From contig OW028577.1 of the NCBI GenBank assembly GCA_932294295.1, positions 3,624,001-3,688,000 on the forward strand: DNA of 64,000 bases, read 5' to 3'. The DNA is from Alitta virens. Lineage: Eukaryota; Annelida; Polychaeta; Phyllodocida; Nereididae. Position 1 is the stretch's first letter. The number at the start of each line of letters is the position of its first letter. A program made the translations under genes and the position numbers. Shown here piece by piece: positions 11,038-22,599 of the stretch. Below the pieces are notes generated by a model, which was given only the letters and a program-made list of their open reading frames with translations, was not told the origin of the DNA and made no database searches.

Positions 11038-12575
11038 TTGTGACATAACACTCAGGCCCGGCGCTAGATCTTTTTCACCGTAGACAGCCGCTAGCGTTGG
11101 GTCTTTTTCATTTTTTTTCCTGATCAATGTGGACCCATGTGTGGACATGGACCAAGTTGGGTGGGTCGAACGACCCCCTCAACCCCCCCCCCCCCCTCCC
11201 CCTTGGCTACAGGCCTGCATTTGAACAACAGGTCCGGATCAATTGATCAATGCCAAACAGCAGGGGGTAAACATTTGTGTATTGAAGACTTTCGTGTATT
11301 GAGCAGAACAACATTTGACAGTTTTAAAAGGAGCCCTCCATATATTATAAATAAATTTATATTTTTTGCAGGAGCGGTGAACATAGTGAAGCTGGGGGTG
11401 GGGGGGGGGGGGGCTGGGAGGAAGTCCCCCCTCCCTTTTGGCATCTTGCTTGAAGTACACTGTAGTTTATGATTAATTTAAAGTGCCCCCAGGGCCGGAT
11501 TACCCATTAGGCTGACATGATGAAACGATTTTTTTTATGTAAACTAAAGCGAGAAGAGGGTGACAAGGGTGACAAAAAGCAATCTGGGGGCCCCTTTCTG
11601 ATCATCATAACATTTTAGTCCATTATTTAAAAAGTTTTAAACCTTCCAGGTTGATGTGCATTGCATGACTTGAATGTCTGTTTTAATTAATGATCTAAGT
11701 ACTTCCACATCATTTTCAATCTTGTTGGAACCTTTTTTTTTTTGGCACTCCAGCAAAGGTAGACCTACACATTTCCTGGGTGTTTCTTGGGAGAATGTCT
11801 CTCACAATTATACAACAAGACAATGCCAGAATCGCTCCAAACCGCTCCCCCCCCCCCCCCTATTAGGGGAGGGTGATAATCATGAATGTTAAGTCTATAG
11901 GCCTACATATGCCTTGAAGATTTTAAATATAAATTGCTATTCGCGTACTCACGGTATCCAATATCTTGGCACATAGTTGTATGGTGTTTTGCACCTAATG
12001 AACTTTAATATGAATCCCCTGAAGCCATACTTTGTTTAAATTGTACGTATTTGAATATTATCATTTATGAATAGCGAAATATAAGATGTAATAACGCACA
12101 TAAAAACACAATAAAATGGTCTGTTTCTGTATAAATAGGCCTATGGAGAAATCAAGTGTGAAAAATTTTATTTGAATCAATTTATTCTGTTAACTTGACC
12201 CTTCCACTAGAGCTACAAAGCTGATTAAGTTCAGATAAGGACATACATATATGGTCAATAATTGAAACATCAGATTTAAAATTTTTATTTAAGTAGAATC
12301 TATATTTTAAGATTCTGGGCGTAAGTTTTCAATGGTAGGGCTCTTCTTGCTTTGTGAGTGAAAGTATTAATTGTATCTGTTGTATAGCATGCTTAGTAAA
12401 TTCCCAGATAGACGTCTATAGTCGTTCGCCGTTAGGACTCTTATCAAAATTTGCACTTCTCAAATATTCTTCAAGCTTTGTTGATGTTAAAGGTCCTCCT
12501 TCAGCTTTCAAAGCTTATTTCTGTGTCATTTAGGCTATTCTGACAAAGTAGATTTCTGCTGTTGCACTTTCATTC
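11038..12575. other. No gene seen; several C- or G-homopolymer tracts
   Basis: Runs of ten or more C or G lie near 11184, 11400 and 11847, with fragments resembling element ends (CAGGCCCGGCGC near 11053, CAGGGCCGGATTA near 11491). The overlapping reading frames here are artefacts of those tracts. Confidence 0.4.
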
Positions 12576-12831
12576 TGTACCCAGGCCCGTAGCCAGACTG
12601 AGGCAGAGGATGCGGTCGCCTCCTTTTTTTTTTAGGACAAATTAACCAATTTTTTGCAAAATTGGAAATAAATTAGTGTTTGATGGACTTTTTTGTTAAT
12701 ATAACATTTGACCTCACTCTAAAAACAAGTGTTTTAGAACCAACGCCTTTTTAAACACTTTTTGGTTACACCTTTTAAACATGTTGAAGTGTTTAAATCC
12801 ATTAAGATAAACATGTTGAAGCGTTTATCAA

Positions 12832-13159
12832 AAATAAACACGAAAACACTTTAATGAGCTTGTTACACTTTATTAACACAGCAACATGTTTTTCATCTAC
12901 AAGTGTTTTATTATAAACATATAGGTGTTTTATACAGATGACTGCAAGGAAGGTGTTAATCCACTCAACAGTGTTAATCAAGAAGTGTTAAACAAAAATA
13001 AACACGAAAACACTTTAATGAGCTTGTTACACTTTATTAACACAGCAACATGTTTTTCATCTACAAGTGTTTTATTATAAACACATAGGTGTTTTATACA
13101 GATGACTGCAAGGAAGGTGTTAATCCACTCAACAGTGTTAATCAAGAAGTGTTAAACAC
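12832..13159 (+). repeat. 164-bp tandem duplication
   Basis: Two almost identical units, 12832-12995 and 12996-13159, follow each other directly; I noticed only one base difference (ACATATAGG versus ACACATAGG). They lie in the left subterminal zone of the inner element and repeat its AAACAC/GTGTTAA motifs, so they may multiply transposase-binding sites. The near identity implies a recent event. Confidence 0.88.
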
Positions 13160-13575
13160 TATTGGTAATGGATAACAATGAAACAATCAACGTGGACAGT
13201 TAAATTACAAGGAATATTACAAAATATAGGATAATCCATTGCGACATTATTCTCTTTCAGATGAAATTCTTTTTAAAACACATAAGAGACTCAGTCTATT
13301 AAACTGAATTCAGTTAAGTTCTTCAATACTTAATGAAAATAACAACATTTACATGATATCTTCTAAACTTTCAAGTTATTAATTAATGATACCTATACCT
13401 AAGAGTTTATCCAAAAACTGTATAATTGTCTATTTAAGTTGAAGCAATCATTTCTTACAAAACATCAATAACATAAGAATTAATATATCATTATAGACTA
13501 CATAATTATTGTCACCCTAATCGTTTCAGTGATAAAATATAGGCTGCAAAGCAGCAAACCTCAGCAAACCCACTA

Positions 13576-14923
13576 CCCAGTGGGCAAAAGTGGTCTCATT
13601 GACGTCATTTTGACGTCTCTGCAAGACGTCTCATGTCTCATATGCAAACTTCAATGACGTCTTATATGAGACGTCTAAAAGACGTCATCTGACGACGTCT
13701 TTTAGACGTATTTGGTTGACCAATATCTGACGTCTAAAATACGTCATCAGATGACGTCTTTTAGACGTATTTAGTTGACCAATATCTGACGTCTAAAATA
13801 CGTCATCAGATGACGTCTTTTAGACATCATCAGACGACCTCTTTAAGATGAACTTTGCAATCTTTGAACATATTGAATGTACAGAGAACACACACAAGTT
13901 TAAAATTAAAGAAAAAAACTTTATTATATTGTGTAATATAACATACATCATTGGATGCATGCATGCACATATGATGTAAATCTATACATGGGACTGCTGC
14001 AATTTAAGTTTTAAAGAAATATGTATTTTTATTCATGTATATCAGAATTCTTCAGCCAAGTTTCATCCATAGTTCCATAGATCCCTGAAATGAAATTATA
14101 TTCAGAAAATAAACTTAACACCAAATCATATATATATATATATATATGAATTAGCATGTGCAACATATTTTCATAGTGGTTAGAATTTAAAGAACTTCAC
14201 TTACCATGCAATGATGTGATAAATGGTATATATCACTCCATAGAAGAATTAAGTTTAAAATCCAAATTCACTAGTATCCCTCCAAAGTTACTGAATGAAT
14301 TTCAAATTCTTAACTGACAAGATGTGACCTGTCCTGCAGCTGCTCAAGATTTCTAGGGGTTTGATTGGTCAGCCAGTTCAGATAATGATAGGCACATGGC
14401 TATAATATAGGGTGCACTGGGGTCAGGGTGATATTATGAGCCCATTAACCCCAATTGATAGACTTCAGCTTGGTTAGAAAAGTTGATAAATTTGCTATAC
14501 ATTGAAATATATTCTGAAAAGGAGTTCACATTGTATTTTTCTATCCTAAATTAAAAATATGAAGTTACACAAAATGTGAATTTAGTCATTATATATTAAT
14601 TGCTAAAAATTTTAACTTGCAAATTGTATGAGACTTCATAATTAAAGAATTGGTTATATTAAAGACCACAAGATTACGTTGATAAGACGTAAAAAAATTA
14701 CGTATTCTAGACGTAATTTTTCGACGTAATAAAGACATATAAATTAAGTAAAATAATTACGTCTGCTTGAGCACCAGAATAAGACGTCGATAAGACGTCA
14801 TATTTCCTGGTCATTTTGACGTCTTGAAAATTACGTCTCATTTACGTCTCATATTGGTCACCGACGTCATGACCAATTTGAGACCAGAAAAAGACGTCAT
14901 TTTTACGACTTGCGCCTACTGGG
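13576..14923. mobile_element. Non-autonomous element with CCCAGTGGGC ends and GACGTC-rich arms
   Basis: The left end CTACCCAGTGGGC and right end GCCTACTGGGTAG are inverted. TA flanks both sides (13574-13575, 14924-14925) and may be the target duplication. Both arms are crowded with GACGTC or ACGTC motifs. On the left, a 59-bp unit repeats from 13694 (next starts 13753 and 13812). The centre (13850-14650) is plain AT-rich DNA with no reading frame, so the element must be mobilised in trans. It sits inside the 12715-18267 element. Confidence 0.68.
13694..13840 (+). repeat. 59-bp tandem repeat of GACGTC motifs, about 2.4 copies
   Basis: GACGTCTTTTAGACGTATTT starts at 13694 and a one-base variant starts at 13753; a degenerate third unit starts at 13812. 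Each unit is itself a partial palindrome (GACGTC ... GACGTC). Confidence 0.85.
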
Positions 14924-15150
14924 TAGCTTCAATAAGGCATAGCGTTTCATGAAATGTCCAGCCAATTTCAATATGCATTTCATCATAACTATTTAAAAAT
15001 CAGCACATGATATGCACCCCTCTCCAATTTATTCCTATTATAATTATTATTTTTCTGAAAATACATAACATACCCTCACAAATAATTTGTTTAGTGATAT
15101 TTAGAGACCAACTTGAAAACCTTTAAATATAGATAAGCAGTTCTATTATT

Positions 15151-16921
15151 TCATGTTGTTGATCTTGTTAGAGAAGCTTTGAAAATTTGATCCCTTAAAA
15201 AACGTATATATGGTTCCTTAAGAATATGCTGTTGAAGAAACCCAAGCAGTTGCCCATAGATGGCTGGATAGTTCAGGTCAAATATGTAATATACAGCTAA
15301 AATTTCCACAAGAACATCAAATACCTGAGTGGACTGGCATTTCAAGATAGCACCTTCTGCGACAATGTATATTGCTTTGATGTAATCTCCAATTTTGAGA
15401 AATCTGAGAGAAGGTGGGTCTGTATCGGTAACTTGCAACACCTTGTGCAGTTCTGCCTCAGGAATGTCAATGTGATCAACCTGCAAATGAGATGGAACAA
15501 CTGAACATCTATTTTTATCGTTCAGAACAAGTGGAACACTATCGAGAATTACTCAACGAAATTAAAACACACACTTTTCTAAATACAATTATCAGCACAA
15601 GGTAATTTTAGGCATGCATTAACAAGTTTAATTTGGCTGAGATAGCAACAGTCAAAGCCAATTGTTGACTCATCATAGGATCATTTATATAATAAATAGT
15701 ACCAGCATACAGCAAATAATGTTTTCAACCTTTACCTGTATGACTTTCATCATGGATTTGGATTTCACTCCTTTTCCACGAACAATTGCCAACTTCTCAA
15801 AGGCAAGAGCCACATCAAGTGGTGAAGATTCCTGGAAGTGTATTTTATTTGGTCATGAGACACAGACTGCCTTTTTGCATTGACACAGCTCTAGAGAGAA
15901 AGTTGATATCTCTAACAAAACTTGATGGCTTGAACAGAGCTGGTATAAAACGTATGTATGTAGTCTGTCATTAAACATATGATTAGAAATTCAAATTGAA
16001 TACAGTTTAATTTTCTTTATAGCCTACCTGCTCCGGCTTTGTTATTTTACTGAAGAAAAGGTTACTGTCACTGAGAATTTTATCTTTGGCGATATTCTGT
16101 CCCCATCATGAAGAAGAAATCTTCCATAATCTGAAACAAATCCAACAGCTTCATTAAGGAACAGTGACAGTAAAAATAAAATTGCTATTTTTTATATGGT
16201 CCCCATCACACACATCAAACATAAACTGCGAGAAACTAAAATGAGGGTGCTCAACATAATTGATCATCTCAGGTGATGCGAGAAGTGCCTCAATGGATTT
16301 TTTCATAAGGACATAAACTCCTACATCAGTCACAGAGACAACTCTCCCCCTCACTTCTTTATTTCTCTTCCCTAACACCACTTCTACAGGCTCAACCAAG
16401 TTAAAGTGCATTTTGTAAAATTTCTCTCTCTTGTACTTAGTTTTCATGCTTGGGACACCTGATTCATAGTCTAGTCCATCAACAATTGTTGCATCAACAC
16501 CCTGTTCTAGAAGCAAATTTTGTAGGTGTATTTTTTGTTGTTTTAAATTATAATCTATCAGGTAGTCAGTATTATCACAAACAACATCAATGGCTTTTGC
16601 ACTTAAGTCTAGTTTCCAATGACAACATGTATGATGCATGTAGCATCTCACTTGTTAGTTGGGGATCATTTGTTGCTGAGGCTTCAACATTTGCAGTTTC
16701 ATTGTCATCACCACAGACTTGTGTAGCAGGGGAATTACGACGATAACGTGAAACATGATTTTTGAAACTAGGCCAGCTTTTTGTACAGTTGCTAATGTCA
16801 CAATACACTTGAAATCTAGGATCATTCCTATGCACTTGTCTAACATGAACGAGATACTCTTTGTATGTTGAAAAGACACATAGAGCAGGCAATGGCATTG
16901 CCGGTGGCCATGGTAAATGAG
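15151..16921 (-). pseudogene. Decayed C2H2 zinc-finger gene of a repeated animal family
   Basis: Minus-strand pieces in order: a zinc-finger block (16921-16720) with CSMC, then YKEYLVHVRQVH and a second finger CDISNCTKSWPSFKNHVSRY; a core (16600-16196) with FYKMHFNLVEPVEVVLG, DVGVYVLMKKSIEALL and FDVCDGDHI; an exon at 16130-16028; an exon at 15831-15736 (SSPLDVALAFEKLAIVRGKG), donor GTAAAG; and a last exon at 15480-15151 (VDHIDIPEAELHKVLQ ... LNYPAIYGQLLGFLQQHIL, stop). The order resembles a lineage-expanded family of fish and invertebrate proteins with N-terminal C2H2 fingers and an LVEP...LG core; that match is from memory. Frame changes within the first finger (between CSMC and its histidines), before the core and inside the 16.1-kb exon show it is broken. 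Frames are intact in the last two exons, so decay may be recent. Confidence 0.6.
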
Positions 16922-17529
16922 AACAAAAATAATTACCAGTTGTCTATCTATGAAATGAGAGGCGCTGTGATGCAAGCAGTAGCAAATGGTCTGTGATGAA
17001 CTGCAAATAACAGCAATATAAACAAACAAGAAAAGTCAAGTGTAATTACCAAGGTCTGATTTTTAAATAGTTATAACTGCATATTTTGTAACTAGGGTGA
17101 GGCCCTTGATAGCGGCAGTATTTCTGCCTCACAGTACCACTCCCAAAGACATATTTCCATATGTATTTTACAATAAATTATTCCCAGTCCTGTTAGAATA
17201 TACATACTATGGTGGAGATGTTTGCCAATTGAAAATCGTTGTGCTTTATAGAAATGCGAAATGCAACATTTTGCTGAGGGTTTGCTACTGTGCAGCTTTT
17301 GTTTTAGCATTAATCTACAGCAATTTGGCGAGGGTTTGCATGTGCTGCTGTAAATTTGAGGCTTGGTATCATCATTATTTCTGCTTATAAAGACAATAAA
17401 AAAACATTTTGCATTACATCCCATTACTATGCAAACATACATAATAATATATTACATAATTTACTGCTGTATATATTGATATATATTGGCATTTATTCTA
17501 CTCTGCTGATTCTCTATTAAATGTCACTA

Positions 17530-17729
17530 CACTCGGCGACAGTAAAATTCGCCACGACAACGAGATTCGCCACCCCCCTAATACTCAATTATACATCATG
17601 ATTTGTTACAAAACTAATTGTATAATTGACAATACTCTGTCACCCCAACAGCCATCTAATAAATGTTTATTGCACTTTATTACGAGTGGCGAATCTCGTT
17701 GTCGTGGAGAATTTCACTGTCGCCGAGTG
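17530..17729. mobile_element. 200-bp MITE with CACTCGGCGACAGT ends
   Basis: Long inverted repeats of about 45 bp (left CACTCGGCGACAGTAAAATT, right AATTTCACTGTCGCCGAGTG) enclose a short centre. TA is found outside both ends (17528-17529, 17730-17731). If the terminal A is counted into the ends instead, ACT is the flanking repeat. The TA reading fits a Tc1/mariner-type MITE. Confidence 0.78.
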
Positions 17730-19059
17730 TACTGCAATATTTTCTTACCTGTTCCTTGCTGACTCAAAGGCTGTCTTTTAAGGATAAGATTAACCCATTT
17801 AAGTACCATTGCACAACAGTTCATTAAGTGAGACACTCACTGAACTTCATGGTTCGTCGGCTTCTTAAATCAGTTGTCTGGCAGTAAAAACACTTCAGTG
17901 ATTCTCATAGATGTTTATATTTTAGAAAATCAAAAACACTGGTGTTTAATAGACTTAGATATTCCATCACTATGTAAAATATCATAATGCATATTTATAT
18001 AATGTATCACTGGAAAAAAAACCATCATGCCATTTAGGACTCATATATCAACAATGGAATTATTGATATTTTCAATATTTTTATGCTTTACAAAAATGAA
18101 GGGGTTAATTGGCTTTATTAAATGTTTCTAAGTTCTATAAACACGTCAACATGTTTTTGATGCAACACTTAAATGTCTATTTCCAAACACTTCAGTGGGT
18201 ATCAACACATTCATGTTTATTAAACAACACAGCAACGTGTTTTTAACAGACACCTGTTTTTAGAGTGCTGCCTTTGTACATAAACTAAAGGAAAATTATT
18301 GAATGTACATTTCTTGCTTGCAATTAGTTTGGAATTTATAAGCCTATTGAACTTGTGGAAGTGAAGCCCATGAAGGTAGGATTTCGCCTCCTCTATTTTT
18401 GTAGTCTGGCTACGGCCCTGGTACCATTTTGCTGTACAGCTTAAATGTCCCAGAAGGCATACTTTCAATGAGCATGATGAGGTCCCTGGACTAGCATTTA
18501 ACTTGCGCTGTGTCTCAATCTATTGTGGTGATAAAATTATCCTTATGTAGTTTGGTGTTTCCTACCTTTCTACCTTTTTTACTTTTTCTTAGGGGCTGGC
18601 ACTGGAATCAAACAATTTTTGATAGTGTGTAGGCTTAATAATGCTATATCATAATTCACATGAAAACAGATTAGAGGATTTAATGTGAGAAACCACTGGA
18701 AGATCTTTCGTGCAGTCTAATACCAGATATTTGTTTGCTGTAGTAACAAAACTATTAGCCCAAAATGAACACAATAATTGACATCCATGATAAAAATAAT
18801 GTGCTAACTTCAGCTTATTGTTGCCTAACTCTGGTAGCAATATATTGGATGATTCGCAGCGTATATAATATATGCATATAAATGCTCTAATTGTATAAAA
18901 TGTAGGTGGAAAACTTTGGCTAAGGCATTTACAGAATGATTTAGTTGCTCTTGAGTCATATATATGTGACTCATGGCATAATTAGTGGTACAGTGCATTA
19001 AGATAGCAAGAGAAATGTATTAGTTATTTGCCATTAATTTTAAATAACAATTTTTCAAG

Positions 19060-19400
19060 GGGCATGAACGAGGGGGGGGGGGTTAGCAATCACTGAGACA
19101 TATATTTCTTATGGTTAGCTTTGTTTTGACTTTGTCCATATTTTAAGGGGGTTAGACATTGACTTATCAGACTTTTTTAAATTGTCACCCTTCCCTTTCC
19201 CCATGCAGAATTTGCACCCATGGTAACCACTTAACACAGGGCTCAATGAAATTTATTTCACATGGCTGAATGCCTGTTAAATGGTCACCATAGGCGAATG
19301 TAATTAAAAAAATTCGCAGGGGTCCCAAAGTTGGGAACAGCCTAGGGCCCCAAAAAGCCAAAAAGCTTTAATCCGTCACCAAGACGTCACCAAGACGTTC
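19060..19400. other. G-homopolymer and unassigned repeat-like sequence
   Basis: A run of about 12 G near 19072 is followed by sequence without reading frames. No element boundaries could be fixed. Confidence 0.35.
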
Positions 19401-19519
19401 CGCCACAGAGAAGATGGAGGTGTTCTCCTACTTCAGTTTGAGGCCAGCCTTGGATTTATGAATGTGTTTATTATCCAGAAATTCCGGGTGTCCCAATGAT
19501 ACCCCATATCCCAAAGGGA

Positions 19520-19726
19520 TTAGAATTGCATTGCTATGGTAAAAAATAAACATTGTCTTTCAAACACTCTAGAAAAGAAATAACAACGTTATTACTGAAA
19601 TACCGAAATCCCAAGCAGACTGAAAATTCAAAAAACTAATTTAAATAGAGAAGTCAGTTACTATACTTTTAAACTTGCAAGGGCACATTTTTCTAAGAAT
19701 AACAACTTTGTTTTTATTTATGAATG
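19520..19726 (+). repeat. Dispersed repeat, copy 1 of 2
   Basis: About 200 bp match 21670-21880 in the same orientation with moderate divergence. Shared blocks include GAGAAGTCAGTTACTATACT and CTTTGTTTTTATTTATGAA. No coding frame is conserved between the copies. It may be part of an unrecognised interspersed repeat. Confidence 0.75.
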
Positions 19727-20178
19727 TTTTAAAATTTGATAACTTTATTGTCGTACTCTTTGTACATAACACATTATATCTAAAAATTATGAAAAACAAA
19801 CCTTAATGATTGGCAGAATTCTGGCAATTTGCCCTTTTCCAAACTATCAACAGGCACTTCACTAATTACTATTGTTGCACTGAAAAATTATATTGCAGTA
19901 CCTACGTATCTCATTTTGGGTCCCATAAAAATGTTGAAAGGTCTAGAGTCTATGGTCAACACTTTACACTTATATTAGGTCTATATTTATTGTGTATTTT
20001 CTAAAATTTGCCTAGGGTTGGCTGCTGCTGCTGCAGTGCTGCAGACTAGTTTTTTCTTTAGTCTATGGAGGGAAATATACCATTAAAATTCATCACATCA
20101 TGGTCTATGCGTAGGCCTAGTAATTAAATGCAGATACAAATTATATAAAAATGAATCTACAAATTTCTTTGTGTATAC

Positions 20179-20441
20179 ATGTGTCACTTTTTCTGTATTC
20201 CACTCAATAAGATCCATTGCATGGCTCCATCGCAGCCTCTGCCACCCAACCTATCCCAAACAGGTGGCGCCGCCTATAACAGCTCTGAAATGACCAGAAA
20301 GAGCGCGCCTAGCTGTCACTTTGCCAGGGAGGAGGATCCAACGGGCATTTCCTCTTCATTGGCTTGCAAAACGTCTTTGGATCATCACTCTACCTTATTG
20401 TCTGGAAATAACGATTGGGATATACTGAGGAATTCGTGAAG
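20179..20441 (+). other. Possible first exon with strong splice donor
   Basis: A relatively GC-rich segment with GGTGGCGCCGCC near 20263 ends at GAAG|GTGAGT (donor at 20442). A frame of 86 codons from 20179 stops with TGA just before the donor, so if the exon is real the coding frame is another or it is 5' UTR. No downstream partner exon was identified. Confidence 0.25.
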
Positions 20442-21249
20442 GTGAGTGAATGAGTTCATAATACAAACATGTATAGATCTATGAGATATATCTCATAATA
20501 TATACCATCTATAGCCTTGAAGTTGACCCTGAGTGTGTGCATGGAAGTTAGATAACTTTAAAATATTAAAAATTATCATGCTTAATCATGGCTGTCTGGA
20601 ACAGCTTTGGTAAAGTTCTCTAATGTTCTCAGACTCAGACAGACACTTAGTAGGAACATTCGTAGTCTTTATGTGTACTCTCTCTAAAAACATATAAATA
20701 AAGTAAACTAAATAACTAATTGCTCCAAGCCTGAAAGATATTCTCTACAAATCTAAACTTCATGATCACTGAAGTGACGACTGTTCATAGGAACATACTG
20801 TCGTTCAAAACCTCTCTATTGCGTCTTCCTTTCAGTTTCTTTTTTTCATAGAGCAAATGAATCAGTTGTCATCATTAAATACAACATATATAGATAACCA
20901 TTTACACATGTATTGACTAATGTGGATTTGCTGAATGCATTTTAATTTGATATATTTTGCAAAGATTAATCTGCCTCATGGAAAAAAACAAAACTTTTGG
21001 TCACCTGTACTTTTTCTTGTAATTCATACAATCTCATACAATCTCATACTGTAGAGAAGATTACGATGAAATAGATAACCATCCAGTTCCTAGACATTTG
21101 TATGTCAGAGAACGTTCTTTTATAATGGAAAATATGACTGAAATGTCTAGGAACTGGGCATATAGATGACAGTAGCCAATAAACGACAATTTATTCAATG
21201 GCTAGTCCATATCTTTACCTTTTATGTGGTGTCAGTAGGACTAATTATG

Positions 21250-21610
21250 AATTAAGGAAGTGTCTAGGAACTGTCTAGGAAATAGCTAGGAACTATATAG
21301 GAACTTGGAACTATATTTAGGAACTAACTAAGAACTAAACGCTTGAACTATCTAGGAACTATCTGGGAAATATCTAGGAACTATCTGGGAAATATTTAGG
21401 AACTATCTGGGAAATATCTAGGAAATATCTAGGAACTATCTAGGAACTATCTGGGAAATATTTAGGAACTATCTAGGAACTATCTGGGAACTATTTAGGA
21501 ACTATCTGGGAACTATTTAGGAACTCTCTAGGAACTATCTAGGATCTGTCTAGGTACTAGGTTCAAAACACATAGGAACTAACTAGGAACTATCTCGAAT
21601 CTGGAACCTA
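21250..21610 (+). repeat. 11-bp minisatellite (TAGGAACTATC type)
   Basis: Units of 11 bp such as TAGGAACTATC and TGGGAAATATC alternate and repeat some 30 times, with drift at the edges. The alternation makes a 22-bp higher-order period in places. It is non-coding. Confidence 0.88.
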
Positions 21611-21669
21611 GGAACTGAGTTCAGACATCTCTGGAAATGTAAGGTTCAAGCCCCTCGTTAGGTATATTA

Positions 21670-21880
21670 AAGAATTGCATTTCTATGGTAAACAATAAAC
21701 AATTGTCGGTTCAAACATTCTAGTAAAGAAATAACAACGTTACTACTTAAATATCGTAATCTCAAGCAGACTGAAAATTTCAAAAACTAATTTAAATAGA
21801 GAAGTCAGTTACTATACTTTTAAACTTGGAAGGGCACAACTCTCTCGAGAATAACCACTTTGTTTTTATTTATGAAGTTT
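21670..21880 (+). repeat. Dispersed repeat, copy 2 of 2
   Basis: This is the second copy of the repeat at 19520-19726. It begins right after the 11-bp minisatellite and carries the same internal blocks. Confidence 0.75.
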
Positions 21881-22492
21881 CCCAATTAATTACAGCCTCG
21901 GTGTAACACATTTTCAGAAATAATTTATTTTGCAAGAAATAAAAATACGTAATCTTAGCTGGAGGGTACACACAACTGTGCCTTTGAAATGGTTTCTTGA
22001 ACTGGAATGATGGAAAATCAATATGTTGAAATGGCCCATCATGTCGGTTAAATCACTTTGAAACCTGTTGATATGGACATCAAGTTTCAGTATTTTACAC
22101 TTAATTAAGCAGCCAATCATGTTTCAGTAGATCTATTACATGGCAGCACCAATAAATACTAGTGGTCATGGAAAATGAAACTAGTGTTAGGTGAAAATAG
22201 CCTTGACCAATAACATTGAAAATGTACTTTAAATATGCTTGTGTATATTTCCTACATAGACTTTTCCTTTAGAAATATGGAGAGGGCTTAATGAATTTTG
22301 CCTATATATGGCCTAGGGGGGTTTTTTTTTACATGTAATACCAAACTGCGAGGGTTTTATGTAAATCATGCATTTTTTTTAGGAAAAAAAATAGAAGTAT
22401 TTTAACGAATCAATGAGCCTCAGTAACTTAATGCTGACTACTGTATGTTAGAATAGACTGCATGGTCAAACATTGAATTTGCACTATAGCCT

Positions 22493-22568
22493 ACCCCCTG
22501 CCTGTCCTACTTCGCCAATCAGGTGCAGAAATACAGGACGTAAAGCCCTAATCCACCCACCCACCTAC
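22493..22568 (+). mobile_element. SINE family 1, 3' part only
   Basis: It matches only the tail half of the family (CTGCCTGTCCTACTTCGCC, then ACAGGACGTAAAGCCCTAAT and a CCCA-rich end). The tRNA head is missing, as in a 5'-truncated insertion. Confidence 0.72.
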
Positions 22569-22599
22569 CTGTACTACACCTGTAAAAGTTAATTAGAGT

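Larger units (their letters stand above)
12715..18267. mobile_element. Inner 5.5-kb element with CACTCTAAAAACA ends
   Basis: The inverted termini are CACTCTAAAAACA at 12715 and TGTTTTTAGAGTG ending at 18267. The subterminal zones on both sides are rich in AACAC/GTGTT motifs (12720-13160 and 18125-18260), a shared design that supports one element. It contains a decayed zinc-finger gene on the minus strand (15151-16921), which could be cargo or the element's own gene. No convincing target duplication was seen, so the superfamily is not assigned. Confidence 0.6.
12582..18420. mobile_element. Outer element of a nested set: MITE with 5-bp target duplication
   Basis: The ends are 18-bp inverted repeats, CAGGCCCGTAGCCAGACT at 12582-12599 and AGTCTGGCTACGGCCCTG at 18403-18420, one mismatch. 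GTACC stands directly outside both (12577-12581, 18421-18425), a perfect 5-bp target duplication. The arms of this element are only about 133 and 153 bp; everything between is a later insertion (12715-18267). Without the insert the MITE would be about 290 bp. Confidence 0.82.

Noticed and set aside
13694..13840. CRISPR-like array
   Set aside because: Only about 2.4 units of 59 bp directly abut with no spacers, inside a eukaryotic transposable element.
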